Positions 11,901-23,060 of a stretch of 64,000 bases of DNA are shown here, piece by piece. The stretch lies in contig CM035806.1 in NCBI GenBank assembly GCA_020466095.1, positions 7,806,751 through 7,870,750 on the forward strand. The letters are read 5' to 3'. The notes beneath the pieces were generated by a model. The model was not told where the DNA came from. It saw only the letters and a program-made list of their open reading frames with translations, and made no database searches. Source of the stretch: Chlorops oryzae. Taxonomy: Eukaryota > Arthropoda > Insecta > Diptera > Chloropidae. Both the position numbers and the translations under genes were made by a program. Numbering within the stretch: position 1 is the first letter of the stretch; the number at the start of each line of letters is the position of its first letter.

Positions 11901-14211
11901 TTCTCTCCTTCTCTCCTTCTCTCCTTCTCTCCTTCTCTCCTTCTCTCCTTCTCTCCTTCTCTCCTTCTCTCCTTCTCTCCTTCTCTCCCTTCTCTCCTTC
12001 TCTCCTTCTCTCCTTCTCTCCTTCTCTCCTTCTCTCCTTCTCTCCTTCTCTCCTTCTCTCCTTCTCTCTTTCTCTCTTTCTCTCTTTCCCTTTTTCTATC
12101 TTTCTTTCTCCTTCTATTCTCTTTCTTTCTCTTTCATTTCTCTTCATTTCTCTTTCTTTATCTTTCTCTCTCTTTCTTTCTCTTTCTGTCTTTCTTTCTC
12201 TATTTATTTGATCTGCTATGCCTGTAGGCGTTTGCAATATGGACCCTACGAAGGGCCTCTTTCGTCGTCGTCCATCGACAGCATCATCCTCCACACGTTC
12301 ACGTTTACGTACCCCCGCCACCAATTCCACCGCTGCACAATCGTGTCCAACCTCACCGAAGCACTCACCGACGGTCTCTCGTCGTTCGCTGGGCGAACAG
12401 AAAATTCTCGAAGACGACGAAATGGCCGTAGACGTATTCACCTCGCAGAGCGACGCACCCGATCAAGCGTCAACATCGGAAGCAGCTGCATACGCTGCCG
12501 CAATTATCGCCGCTAAAGAAGAGAATAAACTGCAGCAGCAACAACAGCCAGGGCAGCAAAAAGTCCAGCAACAGCAACAGCAGCAACAGCAACAACAACA
12601 ACAACAACAACAACACCACCAAAAACCAACATCCTTAAGTAAGAAGAGTCCGACTACGGCGACGACAACCCGTTAAAGCAGTGAGCGGCAGCGAATCGTC
12701 CGCCAGCGAAACGGAGAGCAACTCTTCACAGCTGCGTGTGAGCAGCGCGGGCAGTCGCATGATAACCACGCGGCTCGAACGCACCGACAGCGTTACATCT
12801 GCCGCAGCTGCTGCCACACAATTGCAGCGTAGCGCGAGCACGACCAGCAGTTTGGCTCACATGCGGCCGCGTAGCATACCCGGTGGACTTTATTCCTATA
12901 CCGGCGGCTACTCAACGTCATCCTGCTCGATGTCCGTCCATGGCTCACGCGTCGATTTGCGCGACAACGACAAGGGCTCGGTCATCTATTTGGGCTGTTC
13001 GGCGCCACGATCGTCCATGCTATCGTTATCGTCGCGCGGCTCATCGACTGCGGGATCTTCGCCTCCAACGCCAGCGCCCACCCCACCGGTTAGTCCGCGA
13101 CATGGCGTTAGAAGGTAAGTCCATGGTTGAGTTTTTCCAAAACAAAAATTTTTTTTCGTTCAAGTGCCAGTTACTTATTCACCCTATGTGTATTCGGTAT
13201 TTCGTTTCATTTCATTCCGTTACTTTCTATTATCGCACGAGTGCAGAGTTTTTGTTTAGTTTAAGTACCAATTACTTTTGTATCTTATATGTATTAGGTA
13301 CGTTGTATCTTTCATTTGGTTACGTTTTATTTTTGTACGAGTACTGAGTTTTTTTCCCCGTTAAAATGTCAGTTACTTTTGTACCCTATATGTACTTCGT
13401 TTTATATGATTTGGTTACTTTTCATTTTTGTACAAGTTATGCGTTTTTATACCCTTCAAGTACCAGTTACTTTTGTACCCTTTCTGTATTCGGTATTTTC
13501 TTTCACTTCATTTGGTTACTTTTTGTTATCGTACAAGACCTGAATTTTTTTATTGTTCAAGTACCAGTTACTTTTGTACCCTTTCTGTATTCGGTATTTT
13601 CCTTCACCTCATTTGGTTACTTTTTGTTATCGTACAAGACCTGAGTTTTTTTTTTTAAACCGTTCAAGTGCCAGTTACTTAGGTACCCTATATGTATTTG
13701 GTACTTTCTTTGACTTCGTTTGGTTACTTTTTAATATCGTACGAGCAATGAATACAAATCCTCTATTGTCGCTAGGGAAATGAGTGATCTCTACTAGGAA
13801 TACGCAGATATTTCTGCAATTTCGTGCCCTCTATAAGAGAAGGTTTTCTTTTTGGACTAGTAAAAAAAAAAAAAAAAAAAAACTGGGTGTTGCCAGACTT
13901 TTAGAGAGGATTTTCGTTCCTCTTTGAGCATTATGGGAAAAATGCCGGAGCTGTAAAATCACTAGCTGCAAAAGAGTTTTTTCTACTTTTTTAATATATT
14001 TTGCTGTTAAGGGTTAATAAAACCACACCCCACCCCCGTTTTTTGGTCTCCTTCGACTTCGTTATTGAAACGAATTACATCAATATTTTGGATAAGTTCT
14101 TTCAACTCAACTGAGTTGATTATTTATGTTTAATCGATTGGCTTTGAATTTGCTTTTTTTCGTTTCAGATCCAACAGCAGCATTGTGAAAAAAACTCAAC
14201 AAAAGAGATAA
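3484..14211 (+). CDS. Atypical dual-specificity phosphatase, DUSP15/22 family (five exons)
   Basis: Exons: 3484-3504, about 10418-10552, 10647-11097, 12228-13114 and 14169-14211. Exon 1 encodes MGNGMNK, the conserved N-terminus of DUSP22-type enzymes, with Gly2 as a likely myristoylation site. Exon 3 has the general-acid Asp in AADTPDQN and the P-loop HCLAGMSRS (HCx5R). When exon 2 is counted at the family's 39 codons these fall at residues 57 and 88, as in human DUSP22. The C-terminal half is a long low-complexity tail rich in Ser, Gln and Ala with a poly-Gln run, like fly orthologues and unlike the short vertebrate proteins. The expected product is about 505 residues: the exon lengths, with exon 2 at 117 nt and one base removed from exon 4, sum to 506 codons including stop. 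Expected role: cytosolic, membrane-tethered protein phosphatase acting on JNK-type signalling (family knowledge). Oddities: exon 2 is 18 nt too long and exon 4 is shifted near 12671. Upstream region, promoter and poly(A) site were not located. Confidence 0.85.
4100..4712. mobile_element. Diverged relative of the 39-kb long-TIR MITE
   Basis: Contains, in inverse orientation, the same words as 39070-39706: a CCATTTTGGTATGAAAAAGG block near 4403 and ATAACTCCTCAGGG near 4591, and it ends in ACACCCTGTATA. The left boundary is unclear. Non-coding, lying in phosphatase intron 1. Confidence 0.5.
4883..5257 (+). other. Open frame with two hydrophobic segments, unrecognised
   Basis: A frame open after the TAG at 4883-4885 encodes about 123 codons; the first ATG is near 4999. 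It has two membrane-length hydrophobic stretches (around NALMALGGAVFLFAYSLCVI and FASTFVFFFLLINIISLWF) separated by a polar loop, and a basic Lys-rich tail. A good acceptor (TTTTTCCAG) lies at 4871-4879, but the TAG stops this frame just after it. I do not recognise the protein. It lies in phosphatase intron 1; a transposon relic, a nested gene fragment or chance are all possible. Confidence 0.25.
5568..6256. repeat. CT-rich microsatellite, imperfect
   Basis: Two pure (CT)n cores (about 5568-5618 and 5943-5984) joined by degenerate TCTCT/TTCAT polypyrimidine sequence. Leu/Ser-rich open frames here are artefacts of composition. Confidence 0.95.
7130..8312. mobile_element. Dispersed repeat R1, copy 1 (interrupted)
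   Basis: The two arms, 7130-7318 and 8066-8312, match the inverted copy at 46692-47570 nearly word for word (for example GCATTGCGAAAGCAGTCACG at 7277 and GGTTATGTTCAGCAG at 8091). The arms are split by an inner element at 7323-8061. The outer limits are set by where the similarity between the copies fades. No coding capacity is visible. Confidence 0.7.
7323..8061. mobile_element. TTAA-flanked non-autonomous element, 739 bp
   Basis: Terminal inverted repeat GGGGACCTTCTGGTCTAGA at 7323-7341 and its exact complement at 8043-8061, flanked on both sides by TTAA (7319-7322, 8062-8065). A TTAA duplication is the hallmark of piggyBac-type insertion (family knowledge); no transposase is encoded. Length and end sequence resemble the element at 59428-60163. 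Confidence 0.75.
9172..9226. mobile_element. Short-allele end of the CAGTGTACTCTCTC MITE (family M1)
   Basis: TA then CAGTGTACTCTCTCC at 9172, followed by TTGCGGACACTCCTCTTAAG. Only the left end is present; the rest is replaced by A-rich DNA. This copy shows the unexpanded state of the CT run (seven bases) that is hugely expanded at 31052. Confidence 0.7.
9474..10252. repeat. TTATTATTTA array
   Basis: Almost pure A/T tandem repeat built on TATTATTTATT, very imperfect. It sits at the 3' end of phosphatase intron 1, directly before the noisy exon 2. Confidence 0.95.
10418..10552 (+). CDS. DUSP exon 2, recognisable but with many extra bases
   Basis: GTC TTG CCG at 10418 matches the expected VLP, and the 3' part can be read as HIIAIHDSPRRLLP only if about six single extra bases are skipped between 10504 and 10552. 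The donor GTAAGT at 10553 is intact. The segment is 135 nt against 117 nt expected for the family's 39 codons, so about 18 extra bases. No good AG acceptor is visible just upstream of 10418. Exons 1 and 3 are clean, so sequence error from an unpolished long read is more likely than a dead gene, but a real lesion is not excluded. Confidence 0.6.
10647..11097 (+). CDS. DUSP exon 3, catalytic core
   Basis: Acceptor TTTATAG precedes GACAAGCATTATCTT (DKHYL) at 10647. The frame contains the general acid Asp (TPDQN), the active-site loop HCLAGMSRS, the AYIMTATNLNW helix and the RAGRAVANPN motif, and ends in KCPTG split by the donor GTAGGG at 11098 (phase 1). This is the best-supported coding exon in the window, GC-richer than its surroundings, and it shows no frameshift. 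Confidence 0.92.
11156..12208. repeat. CTCTCCTT octamer array filling DUSP intron 3
   Basis: About 1 kb of an 8-bp unit CTCTCCTT, pure between roughly 11700 and 12065, degenerate at the edges. It occupies nearly the whole intron 11098-12227. Frames of several hundred codons exist on both strands because the unit has no stop; these are not genes. Confidence 0.95.
12228..13114 (+). CDS. DUSP exon 4, low-complexity C-terminal tail with apparent +1 shift
   Basis: Acceptor CCTGTAG then GCGTTTGCAATATGGACCC gives (G)VCNMDPTKGLFRRRP. The frame passes a Ser/Thr-rich stretch, AAAYAAAIIAAKEEN and a poly-Gln run, then meets a TAA at 12674-12676. A second open frame overlaps from 12639 and carries on with VKAVSGSESSASETESN to the donor at 13115. 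Dropping one C from the CCC at 12669-12671 joins the two frames without any other change. So this is either a one-base homopolymer error, a real frameshift, or a truncating stop. Confidence 0.8.
13155..13765. repeat. ~100-bp tandem repeat in DUSP intron 4, about six copies
   Basis: A unit starting near CAAGTACCAGTTACTTTTGT and passing through TTTGGTTAC and TATCGTAC recurs at about 13162, 13264, 13365, 13459, 13560 and 13667. Adjacent units differ by substitutions and small indels. Short Phe/Tyr-rich frames in it are repeat by-products. Confidence 0.9.
14169..14211 (+). CDS. DUSP exon 5, last coding exon
   Basis: A pyrimidine-rich tract and CGTTTCAG precede 14169. The split codon (AG from exon 4 plus A) gives Arg, then SNSSIVKKTQQKR and TAA at 14209-14211. 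The phase agrees with the donor at 13115. The exon is short and inferred from phase and acceptor only; an alternative final exon further downstream cannot be ruled out. Confidence 0.55.
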
Positions 14212-14434
14212 AATTTTATTGGGAAAGCTTTACTACTGAGTAAGATTACACCGGAAATGTGTTAAATTAGTTTTTAAGCAGGAATTGTTTTTATTCGTAA
14301 TTTGAAATTTGACTATGACCCGCGTTGGAATAACGACCTCTAAACGTGTTCACAATATTTGTTGAAAATATGCCTTAAGAAATTTTGCTGTAAAGCATTT
14401 AGAATATAATTGGATATGCGAAGAGACTAAAGGT

Positions 14435-14803
<369 letters not shown>

Positions 14804-14811
14804 TTTTGCGT

Positions 14812-15680
14812 TTTACAGTTCAATTGAAGAATGCGGAAATTTTAGTGCATATTTTTGTGCAAATTAATTTTTTAAAGCAATCGAAGTGTCGAAAGGTAAA
14901 ACTACTTGTATAAAGGAATTCAAAAAAAAAACACAGATTTCTCAGCAACGGTAAGCAATATCGATTCGAATCGATTTATCTGTACGAAAAAAGTGTGTAC
15001 ACGGATGAATGTGCACACTTTCGTCAAAGAAAAGCCTCTTTGAAACGCAATCAGCTATTTTCCTTTACTTGAAAATAACATAAGCCTTAATATATAATTA
15101 TATGTATGTGTTTATATATTACGTACTTAAACACATACATATAGGCGGACATAAAAGACAAAATCAAGTAAATTAATTGCAAAAAAAAAAAAAAAAAAAC
15201 GATACAAAATAATTAAGAAAAACTTTATAGATTTCTCAATCTTTTACTCTTCCTAAAAACAAAACGAAAACACAAAAAACACAACAATCACGCGCAAATA
15301 CAAACGGAAACTGACCTAATCTGTTATATCTACTATGTTATATTTAAGATGAATTGTTATAATTCTTATTCTAAGCTTAAAGAACATTTTCAAGTGATAA
15401 CTTAACATTTTGCACTAATCAGAAGCTTAAGTCGCTCGCTTAAGTCTTAAAATGCCAAAAGAAAAAAGAACCCCCTCAAAAAAAGTTGTTATAAGTACAT
15501 ACATACATATATTTTTGAGCATAGACGGTAAAGGAAACCCGATCGCATAATATTAAGCTGTAAAAAAAATTTCAATCACGAAGAGAAAGGTTCTAAGAAA
15601 AAAAAAACCTCCTCAACTAGTATCACACAAGTCATGATTTCTCCGCGTTTTACATGAAAAAGCCATTTTTATGAGATACA
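14812..15680. other. AT-rich stretch, probable 3'UTR or flank
   Basis: Unique-looking AT-rich DNA with A-runs (15180-15200) and ATGTATGTGT simple sequence. No ORF, RNA gene or transposon end recognised. Confidence 0.4.
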
Positions 15681-16400
15681 TCGAAGCCGGATAGTGAATT
15701 TTTCCCAACCGTGCATTTCCAGGATACCCGGATAATTCAAATCCAATAAAAATGTTAGCCGCAGATTGAATTTTCCGGAATTATGAATTATCCGGATGAC
15801 CGGATAGTTGAAATCCAATGAATACCTTAACCAGATAGTGAAATATCCCGAATGGTGCATTATCCGGATATCCGGATAATTGAAATCCAATAAAAATCTT
15901 AGCCGCAGATTGAATTTTCCGGAATGATGAATTATCCGGATGACCGGATAGTTGAAATCCAATGAATACCTTAACCAGATAGTGAAATATCCCGAATGGT
16001 GCATTATCCGGATATCCGGATAACTGAAATCCAATAAAAATCTTTAGCTGTAGAGTTAATATTTCTAAATGGCGCATTATCCGGATAGCCGGATAGATGA
16101 AATCCAATGAATATCTTAACCGGATAATTGAATATTCCGAATGGTGCATTATCCGCATACACGGATAATTAATATCGAATAGATATCTTAACCGGATAGT
16201 GTTATTTCCCGAACAGTGCCTTTTTTTTAGATAACTGGATATTTAAAATCCATGATTTTCCGAATGGTGCTTTATCTGTATAACCGAATACAGACCGATG
16301 TCCGATGTTTAAAAAAAAAGTTTTAATAATAATCGAAAGAAGGGATAGACGCAATTTTCATATAAGTAAATAAAATATAGCCGGATAAGTCTCCAATTTA
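15680..16400. repeat. Bipartite ATCCGGAT tandem repeat
   Basis: Half-units of about 65-70 bp alternate between two forms and make a ~135-bp higher-order unit; each half contains a word such as TTATCCGGATATCCGGATAA or ATTATCCGGATGACCGGATA followed by TGAAATCCAATRAA. The copies around 15770-15900 and 15905-16035 are nearly identical, with divergence to the right. Open minus-strand frames reflect the repeat. Confidence 0.9.
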
Positions 16401-17800
16401 AAGTCTCCAATGACTTTGGATAAAGCAAATGGATCAGTATTGCCACTTTTCTTCAATAGAAATTCCACAAAAAATTCCCTTAAGAGAGGGTATTTTTCTT
16501 CGCTTCACCTCTCCATTCGATAAGATAAAAGGCAATAGGGATGGATCACCAAAAGAAAAAAAAAAAAAAAAAACAGGCAACGTCTGCAGATCAATGAAAG
16601 GTCCATAGGCTTACACTTAGTTCAAGCAGTCTTTCAGAAGGTTTAATGGATAACCACGCCCTCGTCACCAACTCTCGCAAAGGCCGAAGACAAATATGTT
16701 TGATTTCACTCAACAGAAGTATCAAGGTTAACTCACAGTTCCCCCATTTCCTCTCCACAATAAAAAGATTCGAATCTAATCCTTTTCAAAATGCGACTTC
16801 ATTCATCGAGAATTCTCTAATTGATAATAATGATAACACATACGTATGTATAATTTAACCCCCCCCTAAAAAAGGTACTATAATATAATTATTTATCGTA
16901 TAAGAACTTTATTACCCCCTCCCTAGGTTTATGATCCAAGTCAATTCGCTTTTGAATGCATCAGAATCTACAATCTTTTAAGCATTTTATGCGAGTGATC
17001 TTTTAACTCATAAGTTCATAATTTTTTATTCTATCTATCATCGTTCCTCCTGCCACCTTTCGTACAAAGAAAATGAAAAATTGTTGATTTTATAAATCAA
17101 AAGATACGAAGAGAAGAAAAAGAAACATATAAAATAAACACACAAAAAAATTAATAAAAAAAAAATTAAAAAATAAAACAAAAAAGGAAAACAATTCTAC
17201 AAAGCAAACGCACACTTTCGTTTGTACAAAAGACTAACTCACTCACACATATGAACACATACACAAACACAACTCGTAACACACACACACACATTTGTAA
17301 GCTTTTTAATGTACTTATCTTTAATGAATCAATCTGGAGCAATTAGAAGTACATATTTATACACCTATTTATATAAATCGTAAGGGATAACGCGTAAATA
17401 TGGAGAGTGTCCAAACGAGACGACTTAAATTTAAATTATTTTCATATAACGACGAAACGTTTCAAATCAAAAGCAAAGCGAACGGAAAAAATTAAAATAA
17501 AAAGCATAAAATAAATTGTTGTTGAATTTTACAAGAAAAAAAGTTTTTTTTTTAATTAAAAAAAATAAATAAAAAAATAAAATAATATTAAAAAACGAAG
17601 AAAAGAAAAACAAAAAAGAAAACGATTTTTTTAATAACTTAGAATATTTTTTTTTTTTGTTTCAAAGCGAATGTAGATTGTTGAAATTGAATTGTTGTTG
17701 ATGAAGCGAAAGCTTAAAGCTTACTTACAACGCTTTTATTATAAAAAAAAAATTTACTAAATAAATAAAAAATTTCGTATGAAATGTTATTCGTAGAAGT
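16401..17800. other. AT-rich region, no gene recognised
   Basis: Contains poly-A-rich stretches (17080-17200, 17480-17640) and ACAC repeats. Nothing coding is supported; it could be part of a long phosphatase 3'UTR, but no poly(A) site can be assigned. Confidence 0.4.
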
Positions 17801-17807
17801 TACGACG

Positions 17808-18830
17808 CACAGTGGGATCGCTTCATGCATTTGAGTCGAAAAACTATAAGGAGTTCTCTTAGAACAATGAAACTTGGCATCGGCCCGGTTTTTAATGAAA
17901 TTAAGAGAAAAAAAACCAAGTTTCATCAAAATCGCCTACGCCCACCAACCAACCCCCATAACACCCAAAATGAATTTTTCATATACATAAGTACATTTTT
18001 TTTTTTCCTTTCATCAGAAGTTTTCGAATTTTTGCACAAAGTCTAGTATTAATTAGACACTGATCTTTCTATCAGAGATCTTACCATCAACAAGACAAAA
18101 ATATCCTGAAAGTTTCATCAAAATCGGCCACGCCCACCACTCATGAATGACATTACAATTGCTTACCCTAAAAGTATACTAAATATTTTTCACATATCAC
18201 ATTGCAAAGTTTCATTGGAATTTATGCGAATTTTTTAAGAAAATTAAAAAACTTTGTTCCTGGGGAGCAGCCAAATTATACAATAATGGAAAGCAGAAGC
18301 TCCCTTCTTTCATTTTTTTTATTTAAAGAAAGTGGAGCAAGGCAGAGTACACCTATTTTTTTTTTTTTTTTTCAATTAAAATCAATAAAACAATTTATTT
18401 TGAAGTGCAATTTGGCTCTGAACATATTTTTTTTTACTATTGCTACCATGCTATGTACATAATTTAATTATTTAATTTATAAAGAAAGACTATAAGACCT
18501 TCTTATTGGGATTTGGGTCACTCATTTTTGTCGAATAAAAGAATAAGGAAAGATTATTATATTTAAACGAAAAATGTGTTTCAGATCGTAAAAGAAGAAA
18601 TATTTTTGATGAAAATGTTACAAAATTTAACGAAATCTTGAAATTTTTTCTTTGCCAAATAATTTTGTGACTTTGACCCATATTTGTACGTATCAAATAT
18701 TAATAACGGGGTAAATCAATTTATCAATTCTTGTTATTTAAACATTGCCCGATAGAACTTCATCCTTACATTTGTGAATTTCCATGGTCGACAAAATTGG
18801 GTTCTTTTTTTCACTCCAAATCCCACTGTG
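17808..18830. mobile_element. Transib-like non-autonomous transposon, 1023 bp
   Basis: Ends are CACAGTGGGAT at 17808 and its complement ATCCCACTGTG at 18820-18830. Both sides carry the 5-bp duplication CGACG (17803-17807 and 18831-18835). A CACARTG heptamer at the tip and a GC-rich 5-bp target duplication of the CGNCG type are the Transib signature (family knowledge). The body has no transposase frame and contains the RCGCCCACCAMYC phrase seen in other fly repeats. Confidence 0.8.
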
Positions 18831-18835
18831 CGACG

Positions 18836-21800
18836 CCCGACTATGGCGGCGAAAAGCGATAAATTCGAATGGACCCCGATGATGGTTTTAAATCGAATTT
18901 TGTTTTAATTCAAATGAGAAAACAAAAACAAAAAAAAAAAACAGCGATTGATTGAATTCATTACGCCAAAAAAGAGCACAAAAATAAAAAAAAGCTTTCA
19001 AAAAGTGAACACATTTGTACTTAGCTTTAAAGCGTCCTTAGGCTTGTTGCGCACGCGCTCAATTTGTTACTAGATTCGGTATACACACACGTATGTGTAC
19101 ATGTTATACATATATATATATGTATATATATATATGAATATATATACTATATATATATATATAATTATACAATATTCGAAAGTAGATGAAAAAAAATAGT
19201 TGTTGAAACCTTTTTTATTTATTCGAAAATTGTTGAAAGCGAAATAAAAATGCATAAAAAAATTTAAAAAAAATAAAAAACAAAAATAATTGCATTAAAA
19301 AAAATCTAAGGCAATTCACCGAACAATAAATTGGCTTGAATGAAATTATTTTTATTGGTCTTCTCATTTCGACAACGGTATGTAACAGGTAGGTGGCGGT
19401 ATTGTAACGAATAATGAAGGAAACCGAATCTTGCACAATCACGACATCGCTTAACATCTCGCTGTATCAGATATATATACATACATATGTACTTAACTAT
19501 CCAGGGCTATGGTGAATAGGGGAGGCATGAATCCAAGCGGGGTGCTTCAGCTTGCTACACTCCACGGCACTCAGTGCGTACCCAGTAAAAGAAAAAAAAA
19601 CACGACTAGGGGGCCAATCTCACCAATTTCCTTCAAAAATTGGCCACTTGTAGCCAACTTGTCGAATTTGGAAGCCGTAGAAAGGGAGAACCGTACATGG
19701 TAAGATTCTTGAAGATCAATCGCCCGCTTAATTATGTGGTTTTAATCACTTTCCTTATATACAGTAGCCCCCCTAATCCGACAACGTTTTGCGAGACATG
19801 ACGAAATAGAATTTGTAGGTACATCGATTTGAACTAAGTATTTACTACGTAGGACCGCCTATTAACTATCTCGAATACCGAATTACTGAAAAATGAGCGA
19901 AGCCGAATACGATAGTAACCTGAACACATTCTGTATCCAATACTAGTTCTATATGTTACAGATAGGGTACCTACTCTGAAGTACAAATTTCGATATTTTT
20001 CGAAATCCATTCGACTTCCGCGACACTCCCTGAATAGCAGTCATGTCGAATTACAGGGGGTCCCGGATAAGGCAGGGTCTGAATTACCGATGGTCCACGT
20101 TATTGCCGCCCGCAATACACTACCAGTTGGATCCAAAACCACCCGATCAACCTTCTGGTTATGGTTTGGCCCGGGAGTCGTGGGTGCGCCATAACCGTAA
20201 CTGTAATCGTCCGAGGACGGAGAGCAAGGATAGTAAGAGGGTAAACTTCGCGTGGCCCAGGGTTCGAAGTACGAAATGGGCAGAGTAGCAGAACAGGACC
20301 CGGAATCGCACCAGATAAACCGCACCATTTCTAAAGAAGAGGAAAATAATTTTGATACTCTTTGTTCATCGCTTGCGCCCACAGTAATACATTTATGCCA
20401 GCAGCGGTTAAAGACTTAAAAATTTTCTCAAATCTACACAAAAAAGTTTCTCACATCGATCGGATAGGTATTTTCAATAATTTCAGTAGTTCTTCCCCCC
20501 TCAAAGATGGATGACCTCTCATCACATATTCCATTTTATTCGTTTAAGTTGCATTCTTTTAGATTATCAAAATGCCAGTCATTTATCCGTAAATATTGGC
20601 AAGCATCCCAAATTGGGAGGTTTCTTGAGGAGATTTTTTTTTTTTTGTCGTTTTTTCGCAGCAAATGTAAGGAAGACTATTTTTCTTCTATGCTATGTGC
20701 ACGAGACAACAGAACCTTGACTTGTCAACAACAAGAGCATGCCTTTTGGCCCTTAAATAAATATTTTCAATATCAGTTTACATAAAATTGTATAACATGG
20801 TATGCATATACATACATATGTGTGTAGGTATGTTAGTAGGTTGAAAAAAATGTTCAACCTAGTTATAAGTGTGCTTGGATAATTGTAGAGCTCCTTCAAC
20901 CGCTAAAAAAAAAAAGTTTAACTATGGATTTACCGGATTTGTGAATTTTCTGTCTAGCGGAATACCGGATATCCGTAAAGAAATCTTTATCGGAAATTCA
21001 ATAATGTTCAGGAAACTCGTATAAAGGATGTCCGATCGAAAATCTTAACTGACCGGAAACCTAAAAAAAAAAATTGCCTTCTACTACAACTTCAATCGTA
21101 CAATATAAGAGAGACTTTACTCTGGGGAGAGATTGTAAACAGGGCAGCTGCTTTACAGGTGAGGAAGAAGAAGTTGCTTAAAACCTTCTTGAAGAACATG
21201 AGACATTGACTCGTTAATTGGAACAAGATACTGATATCGGGCCGAGTAGTAACGCTTTCCATTGAACTCGCCGGATAAGTTATATGAAGAGACGGATAGC
21301 CCGGATATTGGATGTAGAGCGAATATGCGCGGTACATTCCTAATGAAAAACTTCAGTTTTTGGGCATTCGATGTAAGAGAATTTCTTCCGGATAAGGATA
21401 TACAATGCAGAGGTAGACAGAGCGGTATGAGAAGTGAATCCTTGGTATACGCGTTTAGATTGTACATTTTTGACCGTAGTATTTAAAGTATCACTGTATC
21501 TCGACTGATGTTTTTTTTAAGATGGCCTGGGGTTGATCCCAAAGAAATGGCAAAATTGTTTTATGCGACTCTATACACATTGGTGCTTCATATTGCAGTA
21601 TCACAAGATACGAAAGTTTACACTGCGTCCCCCAAACGACAGTGTACCGATTTTGCCTCATCGGTGGGCATGGACCGAATCCTGGCGCTATCCTCGCCTC
21701 ATTGATACCACAGCCCCCACGATACTCCCCGAGGGGCCGTACCCAAAAGTCCTGTCCGAAATTCTAAAGCGTATTCTGGGTCTCCCGTCCCGGCGGTACT

Positions 21801-22050
21801 TTGTTTGCGTTATAGATAAAGGTGTGAATACAACTACTTATAACTAGTATAGCTGTATCACACCAACACTAATTCCAGGTCGTAACACCTAAAAAAAGGT
21901 TCCTGCAATTCCCATTTGACCTCATACACGAATCATGTATTGGTAGACATTCGGCTAGGGTCCGCGGGTTTGCCAAACCGTAAATCATAAATGATTCCCC
22001 TCGCGGGACTCCGTACCTGCAGTAGTACTAGGGTCACCCATATAAAATCA
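18836..22050. other. Intergenic repeats and remnants
   Basis: AT-rich DNA; a pogo-like tip (TA, CAGTAGCCCCCCTAATCCG) at 19762; a diverged piece of the ATCCGGAT family near 20930-21080; short chance frames only. No gene supported. Confidence 0.5.
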
Positions 22051-22058
22051 TCGACATA

Positions 22059-22651
<593 letters not shown>

Positions 22652-22817
22652 GAGGAGGAGCCTTTAGGTGAATGAATTTTTTGAAAACGGCTAGGTGACG
22701 TACACGTTCCACGATGAACCTCAATGGAAAGTGACACAGACTGTCCACCAACCAGCAAAAAAAAAAAATAAGTACCTACTAAATAATAAAAATTCTATTA
22801 TCTGTGCCTAAACGCTG

Positions 22818-23060
22818 AGGTAGGTTGAAGTGCCTGCCACTTAGGCCGTTAATCGGCCCATTGTGATACCAAGGAAGTTTTTCTTGTGTTTGTGTGAGTG
22901 TATGGTCTATCGTTTTGTAGTGTGCCCCTAACATGAGATTTTTTGAAAAACCAGTGCTAGGCTGGGAACATTACACTCCGTTTCGCCCGTGCCGGGAATC
23001 GAACCTCAGACCCTGGGATCAAGAGCATAGCACGCATCCCCTACGCTATCCCAGAGCCAC
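22818..23060 (-). mobile_element. tRNA-derived SINE, copy 1
   Basis: On the minus strand the element starts GTGGCTCTGGGATAGCGTAG, with a box A-like TAGCGTAGGGGATGC and a box B GGTTCGATTCCCGG about 50 nt later, then a tRNA-unrelated body ending in CACTTCAACCTACCT. It is about 90% like the copy at 30189-30419. Flanks GTGCCTAAACGCTG (22804) and GTGACAAACACTTTG (23061) look like a decayed target duplication. Confidence 0.8.

Noticed and set aside
11029..12516. A frame of nearly 500 Ser/Leu/Phe/Pro-rich codons
   Set aside because: It is the CTCTCCTT array read through; open in three frames and on the other strand, and it crosses known DUSP intron/exon borders.
15669..16158. Repeated-motif protein on the minus strand
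   Set aside because: It follows the ATCCGGAT tandem repeat exactly and lacks a conserved frame between units.
17808..18830. Complete recombination signal (heptamer, 12/23 spacer, nonamer)
   Set aside because: The heptamer is clear but I see no convincing nonamer at either spacing; kept only as a Transib end.
20041..20382. 113-codon minus-strand frame
   Set aside because: Lies in remnants with pogo-like tips; no domain, and overlapping frames on the + strand are equally open.
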